Source of the DNA: Akkermansiaceae bacterium
GTDB taxonomy: Bacteria; Verrucomicrobiota; Verrucomicrobiia; Verrucomicrobiales; Akkermansiaceae
NCBI GenBank assembly: GCA_017798145.1
Contig: CP059069.1
Coordinates: 4,139,226 to 4,203,225, forward strand
Direction: 5' to 3'
Length of the DNA stretch: 64,000 nt
Positions 11,783-20,901 of this stretch are shown here, one piece after another. Made by a program: the position numbers and the translations under genes. The first letter of the stretch is position 1. Each line of letters begins with the position of its first letter. Under the pieces are notes generated by a model that was given only the letters and a program-made list of their open reading frames with translations, ran no database searches and was not told the DNA's origin.

Positions 11783-12343
11783 TCAGCCTCTCGTAATGCG
11801 CACCGGGGTGCCGAGGCTGGCCGCGGCATAGAGCTTCGGCACGAAATCCCTGGGCAAGCGGATGCACCCGTGGGACAGCGCCTGGCCGGGCTTGCTGATC
11901 TCCCCCGCATGCAGCCCGACGCCGTAGGAGGTGAGACGCATCCAGTTTTGCATTTCCGATCCCCTGTAAACATGGCCGGGCGGCACAGGTGTTCCGGCAC
12001 GTGCGCTCGGCACCGCCACCTTCCCTTCCGGATCCGCGATCCAGCCGTAGCGGTTCGAAACCTTCAGCGGCATTTTTTCAGTGATGCGGAAATCGCCCAC
12101 GGGAGTGGAATGCCCCTCGCGCCCGGTAGAGACATAAGACCAGCCGACCTGCCTGTCGCCGCGCATGTAGGCCGCTTTCTGCTCCTTGAGGTTGATCCGG
12201 ATGCTCAGTGGTTCCCCTTCGCCGGTGTCCTCCCACTCATACATCACGATCTCCGCCTTCTTCGGCGGCTCCGGGTTCATCAGCCCGCAGGATGCCAGCA
12301 GCAGCGGAATGATGCACATCGGGGCTTTGGATAAATCGCGCAT
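11783..12343 (-). CDS. L,D-transpeptidase (YkuD-type) lipoprotein
   Basis: 186 residues. A hydrophobic N-terminus ends in a lipobox LLASC (Cys19), so the protein is probably anchored to a membrane facing the periplasm. The YkuD domain spans about 45-185 with the catalytic set His145 (VGLHAGE), His158 and Cys160 in SHGCIRLP, plus the following Arg162. Such enzymes make 3-3 peptidoglycan cross-links or attach proteins to peptide stems. Single gene, convergent with eno. Confidence 0.9.
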   Translation of the reverse strand: MRDLSKAPMCIIPLLLASCGLMNPEPPKKAEIVMYEWEDTGEGEPLSIRINLKEQKAAYMRGDRQVGWSYVSTGREGHSTPVGDFRITEKMPLKVSNRYGWIADPEGKVAVPSARAGTPVPPGHVYRGSEMQNWMRLTSYGVGLHAGEISKPGQALSHGCIRLPRDFVPKLYAAASLGTPVRITRG

Positions 12344-12487
12344 GATTGGTGGCGTGCCTTGCAGATGGGCGAGCTACTATTGGAGACTCACGCACAGCGC
12401 AAGCCATTCCATCCGGATGCATTCCAGCACCCGGCCAATCTGTGTTCTTGCAGCCGGTGGAAAATCTGACCAACCTTCCGCCACAGC

Positions 12488-12569
12488 GCCGGGGTGGCGG
12501 AATTGGTAGACGCGCCTGACTTAGGATCAGGTGTCTTTTGATGTGCAGGTTCGAGTCCTGTCCCCGGTA
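12488..12569 (+). tRNA. tRNA-Leu (anticodon UAG)
   Basis: Acceptor GCCGGGG (12488-12494) pairs with CCCCGGT (12562-12568, one G-U at the end). The anticodon stem CCTGA/TCAGG encloses CTTAGGA, putting TAG at 12522-12524, which reads CUA and CUG codons. A class II variable arm and a T-arm around GGTTCGAGTCC follow. CCA is not encoded. Confidence 0.95.
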
Positions 12570-12587
12570 TCTCCAACACACAAGGTC

Positions 12588-12800
12588 ATGATCGAAGAAC
12601 TCAAACAAAAGCTCACCGCACTCGGTATGGACGAGGCAATGGCAACCAAGGCGATCGCCACCGTGGCGGATTTCGCGAAATCCAAGCTGCCCGCATCACT
12701 CCACGGGGCCATCGACGACGTGATGTCCGGCAACAAACCGGATCTCGGCGGCCTCGGCGGGATGCTGGGAGGGCTTTCCGGGCTCTTCGGCAAGAAGTAG
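12588..12800 (+). CDS. Small helical protein with Gly/Leu-rich tail
   Basis: 70 residues starting 18 bp after the tRNA. The first 45 residues are an amphipathic helical region (MIEELKQKLTALGMDEAMATKAIA), and the end is a glycine-rich GLGGMLGGLSGLFGKK. No known family recognised. The codon use and clean start-to-stop make it a likely real gene; the tail looks membrane-interacting, but this is a guess. Confidence 0.7.
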   Translation: MIEELKQKLTALGMDEAMATKAIATVADFAKSKLPASLHGAIDDVMSGNKPDLGGLGGMLGGLSGLFGKK

Positions 12801-12866
12801 CGGCACGGCAGGCCGGTGAGTTTCCCGTTGTTTCCCGGCGGGCCGCTGCGATACGTTCGCTGCGGC

Positions 12867-14162
12867 ATGATACGGATACCCACAGCCCTTCTCCTCTCCC
12901 TTTCGCTCGGCGTTTTCGCCAAGGAGGCACCGCTCCCTGCGGAACTTTCCGCATACAGGCTCACCCCCGTACCGGAAGCATCGGTCGCGTTGGAAAAGGG
13001 TGACCGCCTCGCCATCTGCGGGGACTCGATCACCGAGCAGAGGATGTATTCGGTGCTCATCGAGACATACCTCGCGGCGTGCCTGCCGGAGCTAGGCATC
13101 ACCTGCCGCCAATATGGCTGGAGCGGGGAGCAGGCCGGAGGCTTCCTTGCCCGCATGGACAACGATGTGCTCCGTTTCAAGCCCACTATCGCCACCTCAT
13201 GCTACGGGATGAACGATTTCCGCTACGTCCCCTTCGACAAGGCGATCGCTGCTGAGTATGAGCGCAACCAAACAAGGATCGCGGAAAAATTCAAGGCGGC
13301 GGGCACCCGCTACGTGATCGGCTCATCCGGCATCATCGACTCAGTGCCCAATTGGGTGAAGACCGCCACAGGCACCAAGCAGGAACTCAACCTCTCCCTC
13401 TCGGAATTCCGCAACATCGCCCTTAAGGTCGCCCGCAACCGGGGTGCCGGCTTTGCGGATGTCTATCGCCCCATGTTGGTCGCCGATTTCCATGCGAAGC
13501 AGCACTACGGGGAGACTTTCCAGGTGAGCGGCAAGGACGGTGTCCACCCCGGCTGGGCGGGGCACGCGATCATGGCCTACGCCTTCCTCAGGAGCCTCGG
13601 GGTGGATGGCGATCTCGGCACCATCACCTACGACGACGCCACCGGCATGGCCTCCTCCACCGGTGGCCATGAAATCCTCTCCGCATCCGACGGCAGGATC
13701 GGCGTCCGCAGCCACCGCCTTGCCTTCGCGCCCGGCCCCGGTGCCGCCGATAGCGACGCCTCGCTCCGCGCAGGAATGGCGCTGGTGCCCTTTGATGCGC
13801 AGCTGAACCGATTTCTCCTGAAAATCACGAATCCCGCAGCGGAAAGCTACGAGGTGAAATGGGGTGGGGAAACAAAGCATTACACCGCCGCGCAACTCCG
13901 GGCCGGCATCAACCTCGCCGCCGAGTTCCACGAGAATCCTTTCGTCGCCCCGTTCCGGAAAATCCAGGCTGCGGTGACCGCCAAGCAGGGCTTCGAGACA
14001 AAGCAGATCAAGGGACTCGTCCACGGCAAGCAGGGCAAAGCCGACATGGAAGGCACATTCGAGCGGAGCGAACGGGAAAGGGCCGGGTTCGTCGAGAAAC
14101 TGGCGGCCGCCATCGGCCCGGTGGAACACGGATTGAGCATCTCACGCGCAGGCAACCGCTAG
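12867..14162 (+). CDS. Exported SGNH/GDSL hydrolase
   Basis: 431 residues from the ATG at 12867, which leads a signal peptide (about 1-18, FAKEA). The SGNH hydrolase domain (about 40-245) has the nucleophile Ser54 in GDSIT, the oxyanion Asn117 in YGMND, and the catalytic pair Asp225 and His228 in KDGVHPGW. The C-terminal part (about 250-431) is a separate domain without a recognised motif. SGNH enzymes of this size in Verrucomicrobia usually act on acetylated or esterified polysaccharides; the substrate here is not readable. Confidence 0.88.
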   Translation: MIRIPTALLLSLSLGVFAKEAPLPAELSAYRLTPVPEASVALEKGDRLAICGDSITEQRMYSVLIETYLAACLPELGITCRQYGWSGEQAGGFLARMDNDVLRFKPTIATSCYGMNDFRYVPFDKAIAAEYERNQTRIAEKFKAAGTRYVIGSSGIIDSVPNWVKTATGTKQELNLSLSEFRNIALKVARNRGAGFADVYRPMLVADFHAKQHYGETFQVSGKDGVHPGWAGHAIMAYAFLRSLGVDGDLGTITYDDATGMASSTGGHEILSASDGRIGVRSHRLAFAPGPGAADSDASLRAGMALVPFDAQLNRFLLKITNPAAESYEVKWGGETKHYTAAQLRAGINLAAEFHENPFVAPFRKIQAAVTAKQGFETKQIKGLVHGKQGKADMEGTFERSERERAGFVEKLAAAIGPVEHGLSISRAGNR

Positions 14163-14232
14163 TTGGCAGGCGCAGGTGGGTGGGGGCAGGGATACGAGTC
14201 TTCCCAGGGGGCTCCGCGGAACCCGGCTTTTT

Positions 14233-14847
14233 TCAGGCAGCCCTGCGTAGCAGAGCTACCATCACTCCCTGGACCAGGAGCTCGCCGACGGGGATGAGAT
14301 CGGGGAAGTCCGGGTTCTCCGCCTTGAGAAATGTTTTCCCGTTCTTGGAAATGAAGCGCTTTAGCGTCGTCTCGCCATCGATGAGGGCGGCGACGACCTC
14401 ACCGCTGCGGGGTGTGCGTTTTTCGAGGATCACCGTATCGCCGTCACAGATATGTGCGTCGATCATGGATTCGCCGCGCACCCGCAGGGCGAAGGTTTCC
14501 TTCTTGCGCGCCACGCCGAGCGAGGCGACGTCAATGGAGATGCAGCCTTCCTGTTCCTGCTCCGCACCCTCGGCGAAGCCGGCGGCGATGCTGCCGTAGA
14601 TGGGTATGTCGCAGATTTCCTCGCGATCCAGGTCTTCCGGGAAAACGACGGCGCGCGCCTTGCCCGGGAGGCGCTGGATCACCCCCTTTTTCTCAAGCGC
14701 ACGCAGGTGGCTCATCGCCGCAGTCTGGCTCGCGAAGCCGAAGTAATGCTGGATCTCCCGGGTGGACGGCATGATGCCGGTTTCGCGCTGGGCCTTGCGG
14801 AGATAGTCGAGGATCTCGACCTGACGGGATGTTATGTTGTGTGCCAT
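14233..14847 (-). CDS. lexA: LexA, SOS-response repressor
   Basis: 204 residues from the ATG at 14847. An N-terminal winged helix-turn-helix (about 5-65, PSTREIQHYFGFASQTAAMSHL) is followed by the S24 autoprotease domain: cleavage site Ala89-Gly90 in IAAGFAEG, catalytic Ser127 in GESM and Lys163 in TLKRF. RecA-filament-stimulated self-cleavage relieves repression after DNA damage. The promoter side holds a TGTTC-N4-GAACA palindrome only 13 bp ahead of the start, so autoregulation is expected. No recA, umuDC or other SOS gene adjoins. Confidence 0.96.
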   Translation of the reverse strand: MAHNITSRQVEILDYLRKAQRETGIMPSTREIQHYFGFASQTAAMSHLRALEKKGVIQRLPGKARAVVFPEDLDREEICDIPIYGSIAAGFAEGAEQEQEGCISIDVASLGVARKKETFALRVRGESMIDAHICDGDTVILEKRTPRSGEVVAALIDGETTLKRFISKNGKTFLKAENPDFPDLIPVGELLVQGVMVALLRRAA

Positions 14848-14854
14848 GGCTTTT

Positions 14855-14874
14855 GAACAGTGTTCTTGGGAACA
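14855..14874 (-). promoter_or_regulatory. LexA operator (SOS box), TGTTC-N4-GAACA
   Basis: TGTTC TTGG GAACA at 14861-14874 is a perfect palindrome with a 4-base centre. An extra half-site GAACA (14855-14859) sits one base on its lexA-proximal side. The core matches the LexA motif I recall reported for Verrucomicrobia. Position right before lexA supports autorepression. Confidence 0.85.
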
Positions 14875-15131
14875 AACTACACCTACGCCGCGAGTCCCGT
14901 AAAGGGGAAACTTTCCTACGGGCATTCTGTTCTCCCCCGGATTCCGAGGTGATCCGGATCAATCCGATCACCGTTGAAAGAGTATGCCCTTCGCGGTTCA
15001 AAAACCTTTTTGCTGTCACGTTTTTGGATGATCGCATCCCTAATGTCGGAACCCTGGCCATTGAACAGAAAAAAAAGTGTTAATTCGAAGATTTTCTGAT
15101 TATCATCTTTTACGAAAGATTTTTCCCGCTT

Positions 15132-16226
15132 ATGAAGAAGCCCCAGAAGCAGCTCCTCTCCGTGATGTTCCATCTCGCCGTGCTCTGCGGCATGGTGGTG
15201 ACCTACGATGCGGGCAAGGCTTTGGCTCAGAAGCTGGGATGGATCAAATCCGGGCACAAGGCGGCGGAAGGAACGGCCATCGACTTCATGGATAAGGAGC
15301 CGCAGCTGTCCACGGAGATCGATCCGGCGCTGGAAAAGCTTGTTGCCAAAAAGGACGGCACTTTCCTTTTCCGAACGGACATCCCTTTTCCGCCGCATCT
15401 CAGGGTGATCAGCACGGATGTCACCAAGTTCCACGATGTGAACATCGCGAAACGTGTGGCCGATGGCAGCCAGCGAACCAGGGAAAGCCTGCGGATCGAG
15501 GAGGTGATGGAGTATGAGATGGCCGGAAAATCGGTGCGCTTCACACAGAGGCAGATGCTAAGCCAGCGCAAGCCGACCGCCGCAGAACGGTTGGAGAGGC
15601 TCAAGGCCATCGAGGCGGCGGTGAAAAAGGGGGCCGAGCCGCCAGCGGATCCGTTCAGCACTGTCGGTGAGCTCGTCGGCAAGGCCGTTCAGTTCAAGAC
15701 CGATGGGAAGGCATGGGCCGTGATGCCCACCAAGGAATTCAAGACGATGGCATGGGGCAAGGGCTTGGAGAAGCAGGTCGGTGACATGCTTGTTGCCAAC
15801 GGGCTGATGCGGAAAGCGAGATGGTTCGGCGACAAACCCCTGCCGATCGGTCATAAGCTGACGCTTTCCGGGGACAGCCTCGATCTGGTGCTAACGGGCG
15901 GCCGGAGCGGCAGCCTGGATATGGAGCTCAAGGGGATGGAAGGGGTGCACGGGCATCCCTGTGCCGTTTTCGAGGTTTCGGGAGCGGTCAAGCTCGATGA
16001 AGATACGGATGACCAGGGCAGGACAACAAGCGGTGAGGAGACCATCGAATCCGGTAGGATCTGGTTTTCCCTGCTCTATCCCGTGGTTCTCCGCGGCGAG
16101 ATGGCCATGATCGTATCCTACGACACTCGGGAGAAAGGAAAGCTGGTCGAGCAGTTGCAGGGCAAGGCCGAGAAATCGTTCCACCGCAAGTGGGGAGCCG
16201 TCACCAAGGCAGCTCCGAAGGAGTAA
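15132..16226 (+). CDS. Exported hypothetical protein
   Basis: 364 residues. The N-terminus is basic then hydrophobic (KQLLSVMFHLAVLCGMVVTYDAG), a signal peptide or anchor. The rest is mixed alpha/beta with no recognised domain; two segments with DxxT and GGRSG turns (about 245-270) precede a beta-rich end. A fairly AT-rich leader (about 14940-15131) precedes it, with TTGAAC and poly-A tracts but no confident promoter. No neighbour suggests a job. Confidence 0.6.
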   Translation: MKKPQKQLLSVMFHLAVLCGMVVTYDAGKALAQKLGWIKSGHKAAEGTAIDFMDKEPQLSTEIDPALEKLVAKKDGTFLFRTDIPFPPHLRVISTDVTKFHDVNIAKRVADGSQRTRESLRIEEVMEYEMAGKSVRFTQRQMLSQRKPTAAERLERLKAIEAAVKKGAEPPADPFSTVGELVGKAVQFKTDGKAWAVMPTKEFKTMAWGKGLEKQVGDMLVANGLMRKARWFGDKPLPIGHKLTLSGDSLDLVLTGGRSGSLDMELKGMEGVHGHPCAVFEVSGAVKLDEDTDDQGRTTSGEETIESGRIWFSLLYPVVLRGEMAMIVSYDTREKGKLVEQLQGKAEKSFHRKWGAVTKAAPKE

Positions 16227-16496
16227 TGCCAGGCGCGGGCCGGCGGGCCCAGTCCTGACATGCGCTAGCCAAAGCCAATATTTCTGTTAGTCGGCCGCCC
16301 TTACTTCGAATGGCAAATGATAGGTGTGGGAAAGTCCCCCGCAATAGCATCGCCTAGCTTCTCGTTATCGCCTTCCAAGGAGCCACTCCGGAGGCTGCAT
16401 TCACCGGGCTTTCAAAAATACAAGTCCATGGGAGGGGCTGACCGTGAGCGTCCAAAGAAGCGCCTCTTGTCGTAAGCGTCGTAGGTGTGCTACGTG
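16227..16496. other. Gap without a recognised gene
   Basis: This first part of the 620-bp gap before tadA holds no frame with convincing codon use. It has short GC-rich inverted repeats at 16235-16250 and a run of CGTA-like words near 16470-16505 just past the end of the small minus-strand gene. Nothing else is seen. Confidence 0.4.
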
Positions 16497-16733
16497 CTAC
16501 GATAGCGACTTCCCCGTCTTTTTTGGGGTGCTGGCGCGGGTGGGGTTTTTCCGCTTGGGCTGCGGGGTTGTGATGGGCGAAGGTGGCGGCTGGACATGTA
16601 CTTTGGGAAGCTCCCCGAAGATCCAGACGAGGGATTTCCATGTGGCGACGTTCCGGGGGCGGCGGCCTTCGATGAGGCCATACTCATCCTCCTGTATGTC
16701 GCAACGCAGATCAGATCGCCCTTTTCGATTCAT
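16497..16733 (-). CDS. Small basic hypothetical protein
   Basis: 78 residues from the ATG at 16733, which has a purine-rich GGAGGGAAGGGAAACC just upstream, better than the in-frame ATG at 16751. The first 45 residues look like a folded domain (LRCDIQEDEYGLIEGRR, ATWKSLVWIFGELP). The end is proline- and lysine-rich (PKRKNPTRASTPKKTGK). No family recognised. Codon choice is reasonable for the genome; reality is likely but not certain. Confidence 0.45.
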   Translation of the reverse strand: MNRKGRSDLRCDIQEDEYGLIEGRRPRNVATWKSLVWIFGELPKVHVQPPPSPITTPQPKRKNPTRASTPKKTGKSLS

Positions 16734-16847
16734 GGTTTCCCTTCCCTCCATGGACGGATCATCCGTTCATTTGTCAGGCGAATGAATCCGTGAGGATCGT
16801 GTCTTGATGGAGGTTGCCGTGGCTGGGATTCTCCTTTAGAACCCGGC

Positions 16848-17357
16848 GTGACGCAAATGAACGAGGTACCTATCATCGACCTGCAGAGCGACGCGCATTT
16901 CATGCAACAGGCGATGCGCGAGGCGCACAAGGCCTACGCCGCCGGCGAGGTGCCTGTCGGCGCGGTGGTGGTGCACGAAGGGAAAATCATCGGGCGCGCA
17001 TGGAACCAGGTGGAAACCCTCAAGGACGCCACCGCCCATGCGGAAATGCTCGCCCTCACCGCCGCGCAGCAGGCGCTGGGCGATTGGCGGCTGGAGAAAT
17101 GCACGCTCTATGTCACCAAGGAGCCCTGCCCGATGTGCGCGGGTGCCATCGTCCATTGCAGGCCGGACCGCGTGGTCTTCGGCTGCTCCGATCCAAAGGC
17201 TGGCGCTGCGGGCGGCTGGATCAATCTTTTGGAATCGAACCCGCCACTCAACCACCGCTGCGATGTCACCGCCGGAATCTTGGGTCAGGAGTCCCTTGCC
17301 CTGCTCCAATCCTTTTTCCGCGAGGCCCGTCAGAGGAACAAGATGGAGGAATCCTGA
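16848..17357 (+). CDS. tadA: tRNA-specific adenosine deaminase TadA
   Basis: 169 residues from GTG 16848 (an in-frame ATG at 16857 is equally possible). Zinc and catalytic residues of the cytidine-deaminase fold are present: His64 and Glu66 in HAEM, and Cys94 and Cys97 in EPCPMC. The family converts A34 of tRNA-Arg(ACG) to inosine; it also resembles guanine deaminases, but the VPVGAVVV and WRLE motifs favour TadA. Cytoplasmic. The next gene begins 46 bp later with no obvious link. Confidence 0.92.
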   Translation: MTQMNEVPIIDLQSDAHFMQQAMREAHKAYAAGEVPVGAVVVHEGKIIGRAWNQVETLKDATAHAEMLALTAAQQALGDWRLEKCTLYVTKEPCPMCAGAIVHCRPDRVVFGCSDPKAGAAGGWINLLESNPPLNHRCDVTAGILGQESLALLQSFFREARQRNKMEES

Positions 17358-17403
17358 AAATTTTGATGGAATCTGAGAGTAGAAGCATGGTGCCATTGAT
17401 CAC

Positions 17404-19242
17404 ATGAAGTACCTTATCCCCATCAGCCTGCTTGCCGCCGCACAGATCCACGCGGCCACCTTCCTAGTCGAAGCCGAACAGTTTTCCGACAAGGGCGGGT
17501 GGGGGATAGATACCCAGTTCATCGAGTCCATGGGGTCTCCCTACCTCATCGCGCATGGCTTGGGGAAACCCGTGCCCGATGCCACCACCGAGGCCGATGT
17601 CCCGGAAGATGGGAGCTACCGTGTCTGGGTGCGGACCCTGGATTGGACGAAACGCCTTGGCCGCCCCGCCAGTGCCGGGCGTTTCAAGCTTTCGGTCAAT
17701 GGTGCAGCCCTCGCGAACGAGCTCGGGAGCGGCGAGCCGAAATGGACATGGCAGCTCGCTGGCCAGACCGAGCTCAAGGCCGGAAAAGCCAAGCTTGCGC
17801 TCCAGGATCTCACTGGCTTCAACGGCCGCGCCGATGCCGTTCTTTTCTCCAGCGATCCCTCTTTCTCCCCCCCTGCTGACGCAACGTTTGAGGAGCGCAC
17901 CGCCTGGGAAATCCCTGGAGTTCCAAGCGGGATCGAGGATGCCGGGAATTTCGATCTCGTCGTTGTCGGTGGCGGCTACGGTGGCATCGGCGCGGCGGTT
18001 TCCGCAGCCCGCATGGGAGCGAAGGTCGCCCTGATCCAGAACCGTAATGTGCTCGGCGGCAACGGTTCGTCCGAAATCCGCGTCTGGGCGATGGGGAACT
18101 ATCCGCCCAGCGAATATCCGCTCGACGAGATCATCCGAGAGATCGAGGACAAGGCCTCCGCCTCGCCCGCCCCAGCCGAGGAGTTCGTCGATGACAAGAA
18201 GGAGAAAGTCGTCCGCGCCGAGAAAAACATCAGCCTCTTCCTCGGCCACCACGCCTACGGACTCGACATGGCGGATGGGAAAATTTCCGCCGTCAAGGCC
18301 GTCGATATCGACGCCGGGAAGATCAAGCGCATCAGCGGGAAATTCTTCTGCGACTGCACCGGACACGGTTTCATCGCGATGTGGTCCGGCGCGGACACGA
18401 AGTTCACCGAGAAGGGCCGCATGGGCATGAGCAACATGTGGATCTGGGAAAACCAGCCGGAGGCTGTTTTCTTCCGGGAACAGCCGTGGATGTACAAATT
18501 CGCCGCCGATGATTTCCCCTACCCGAAGGTGCGCCACGGCTTCGGCCACGCCGAATGGTTCTGGGAGAGCGGCTACGACAACCATCCCGTCAAGGAGCTC
18601 GAGAACACCCGCGACCTCAACCACCTCGCCTCCTTCAGCGCATGGAATTCCATCAAGAACCACGGTGCCTACGCCGAGCGTGATGAAAAGAAACACGCCA
18701 ACTCCGCCCTCACCTGGATGGCATACATTGGCGGCACCCGCGAGACCGTCCAGATCCTCGGCGATATCATCCTGACCGGAGACGACGTTCGAGGGAAAAA
18801 GGATTTCCCGGATGCGACTTTCAAGACCACCTGGTCCATCGACCTCCACTACCCGGTGGAAAAATACAAGGATACCATCCCCGGCAAGCCATTCATCGCC
18901 CGCGCCGTCCACGGCCCCGGGGTGGACAAGAAGGTCGGCTACGCCGTGCCCTACCGCACCCTCTACTCCCGCAACATCCCCAACCTCTTCATGGCCGGGC
19001 GCAACATCAGCGTGGAGCGCGATGCCCTAGGCACAATACGCGTGATGAAGACCATCGGCATGATGGGTGTCACCGTCGGGCGTGCCGCCGCACTCGCCAC
19101 AGTCCGCGATTGCACCCCGCGCGAGATCTATGAGAAACACCTCGACGAGGTGAAAACGCTCTGGAAAATGAAGGGAGCCGACCGATTCGAGACACTCGCT
19201 GAGTTGGAACAATCCCTCGATGGACAACGCAAGAAGCCGTAA
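17404..19242 (+). CDS. Exported FAD-dependent oxidoreductase with N-terminal beta domain
   Basis: 612 residues. The signal peptide (about 1-18, IHAAT) is Sec-like, without twin arginines. Residues about 19-155 form a beta-sandwich resembling the carbohydrate- or ligand-binding domains found on Verrucomicrobia/Planctomycetes enzymes. The FAD_oxidored-type domain starts with VVGGGYGGIGA (187-197), the Rossmann dinucleotide motif, then GGNGSSEIRVWAMG. The end has RNISVERDALGTIRVMKTIGMMG, the second FAD-contact stretch. The last 23 bp overlap the next gene, a flavin/Fe-S membrane protein, so the two are probably translated together and may exchange electrons. Substrate unknown. Confidence 0.82.
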   Translation: MKYLIPISLLAAAQIHAATFLVEAEQFSDKGGWGIDTQFIESMGSPYLIAHGLGKPVPDATTEADVPEDGSYRVWVRTLDWTKRLGRPASAGRFKLSVNGAALANELGSGEPKWTWQLAGQTELKAGKAKLALQDLTGFNGRADAVLFSSDPSFSPPADATFEERTAWEIPGVPSGIEDAGNFDLVVVGGGYGGIGAAVSAARMGAKVALIQNRNVLGGNGSSEIRVWAMGNYPPSEYPLDEIIREIEDKASASPAPAEEFVDDKKEKVVRAEKNISLFLGHHAYGLDMADGKISAVKAVDIDAGKIKRISGKFFCDCTGHGFIAMWSGADTKFTEKGRMGMSNMWIWENQPEAVFFREQPWMYKFAADDFPYPKVRHGFGHAEWFWESGYDNHPVKELENTRDLNHLASFSAWNSIKNHGAYAERDEKKHANSALTWMAYIGGTRETVQILGDIILTGDDVRGKKDFPDATFKTTWSIDLHYPVEKYKDTIPGKPFIARAVHGPGVDKKVGYAVPYRTLYSRNIPNLFMAGRNISVERDALGTIRVMKTIGMMGVTVGRAAALATVRDCTPREIYEKHLDEVKTLWKMKGADRFETLAELEQSLDGQRKKP

Positions 19243-20884
19243 GCCACAGGTCGCCCGCCGCATCCGGCGCTGGGGGCTCGGCGCATACCGGCTCGCCCTC
19301 ATCCTCGCCGCCCTTGCCTGCCTCCGCATCTCGCCCCGCGAAACGGGTGACCTCGATCCCGCGCGCATCCTCGCGGAAGCGAAAGCCGTCCTGCCTGCGG
19401 CCGAATCCGTCGGCGAACCCTCCGAAGGCCTCCACCCACTGTTGGGAAAGGACGGGGAACCCGCCGGCTGGGCCACCTCCACCCTCCCGCAGGCGGAGGA
19501 AATCATCGGATATTCCGGCACCTCAGAACTGCTCGTCATCTTCGATCCCGATCGCAGGGTGAAAGCCGTCCGTTTTCTCTCCAGCCAGGACACCGACGGC
19601 CACGTCGCGAAAGTCCGCGGGAGCGCCGACTTCTGGTCGCAGTGGAGCGGGAAGCCGGAGGCAATGCTCGGCGAGCGTGCCGCCCCGCTCATCGTCTCCG
19701 GTGCAACGCTTACCAGCGAGGCCATGGCACGCGGGGTCGCGGCACGCTTCGGCGCGAAGGGCATGGACCAATGGTTCCCCGAGTCGCTCAGGCTTGCCGA
19801 TGTGGAAAAATGGTTTCCCGGGGCGGATGCGATCACGGATGGCGGCTACCCGGGCAGTTTCTCTGTTAGGAAAGGTGCCGAAGACCTCGGCAGCGTCCTA
19901 CGCAGCAGCCGCATGGGTGTTTCGGCGCGCGGTTTCAACGGCACTTCCGATGTCATCGTCGCCCTCGATCGCGAGGGAGGGAAAGTCCTCGGCATCGGCC
20001 TGCTCGGCAGCCGCGACAACGAGCCTTACGTCGGCGATGTCGGCGAGGAGGTGAAATACGCCGACGGATTCGCCGGGAAAAACATCGCGGATATCCTCGC
20101 CGAAGACCCGCGCGAATCGCCCTCGCTTTTCACCAGCGGCGCCAGCTACACGAACAGCGCGGTGGTCGCCAGTGTCAGCGAAATGCTGCGCCGCCACATC
20201 GCCGATGGGGCGTCCCGCGGCTTCCCATGGAAAAGCTCGCTCGCCCTCGCATGGATCGCGCTCGGCGTCGGTTTGGCGTTTCACGAGAGCGGGAAACGCC
20301 GGAATATCCGCACCGCATACGCTGCGGTTTCCGTTGTCGCCGGCCTCGGCCTCGGCTGGATGGTCAGCCAAGACCAGATCATCGGCTGGGGGGCGAACGG
20401 CCTCGGCCTCCGCAACGCGTTGCCGCTCCTCGTCCTGACAGCCGTTGCTCTCCTCGTTCCCGCTTTCACCGGGAAAAACGTCTATTGCAGCCACATCTGC
20501 CCTCACGGAGCCGCCCAGACCCTTGCCGGGCGGTTCGTGAAGAAGCGCTTCCACCTCCCGCCCAAGCTCCATGCAATCCTCGTGCGCGTCCCCTGGCTTA
20601 CACTGCTGGTCATCTGGGCGCTTGCTTTCCTAGCCAGCGGCGTGCCCTTCGCCTACTTTGAGCCTTTCGAGACATGGAGCAGCGGCTATGTCGCCTTCGT
20701 CCCCGCCGCCATCCTGACCCTCGGCATCCTCTCCGCCTTCTTCCTCCCGCAAGGCTACTGCCACTACGGATGCCCGACCGGTGCGCTCCTGAAATTCCTC
20801 ACCCATTCCCCATCCGCATGGACGCGCCGCGATACCATCGCCACCTTGCTCATCGCCACCGCTCTCCTCTGGAATGTTCTCTAA
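19220..20884 (+). CDS. NosR/NirI-like membrane protein with two FMN-binding domains and Fe-S-type cysteine motifs
   Basis: 554 residues. An N-terminal helix (about 20-37) is followed by a periplasmic part with two FMN-binding-like modules. They end in candidate flavinylation motifs SGATLTS (160-166, Thr163) and SGASYTN (306-312, Ser309). Then come about five helices with CxxxCP motifs at 423-428 and 514-519, as in the NosR/NapH C-terminal membrane part. The likely job is electron transfer across the membrane. ApbE, which attaches FMN to such Thr/Ser residues, is encoded 17 bp downstream, which fits. Not a canonical NosR: no nos genes are near. Confidence 0.8.
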   Translation: MDNARSRKPQVARRIRRWGLGAYRLALILAALACLRISPRETGDLDPARILAEAKAVLPAAESVGEPSEGLHPLLGKDGEPAGWATSTLPQAEEIIGYSGTSELLVIFDPDRRVKAVRFLSSQDTDGHVAKVRGSADFWSQWSGKPEAMLGERAAPLIVSGATLTSEAMARGVAARFGAKGMDQWFPESLRLADVEKWFPGADAITDGGYPGSFSVRKGAEDLGSVLRSSRMGVSARGFNGTSDVIVALDREGGKVLGIGLLGSRDNEPYVGDVGEEVKYADGFAGKNIADILAEDPRESPSLFTSGASYTNSAVVASVSEMLRRHIADGASRGFPWKSSLALAWIALGVGLAFHESGKRRNIRTAYAAVSVVAGLGLGWMVSQDQIIGWGANGLGLRNALPLLVLTAVALLVPAFTGKNVYCSHICPHGAAQTLAGRFVKKRFHLPPKLHAILVRVPWLTLLVIWALAFLASGVPFAYFEPFETWSSGYVAFVPAAILTLGILSAFFLPQGYCHYGCPTGALLKFLTHSPSAWTRRDTIATLLIATALLWNVL

Positions 20885-20901
20885 CAGTGAATGGACGCCC
20901 G

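Noticed and set aside
17464..18912. 482-codon open frame antisense to the FAD oxidoreductase
   Set aside because: Shadow of the sense gene; the sense strand carries the Rossmann motif and signal peptide.
19220..20884. True NosR of a denitrification cluster
   Set aside because: The domain set resembles NosR, but no nosZ, nosD or other nos genes are in the window, and ApbE and FAD oxidoreductase are its neighbours instead.
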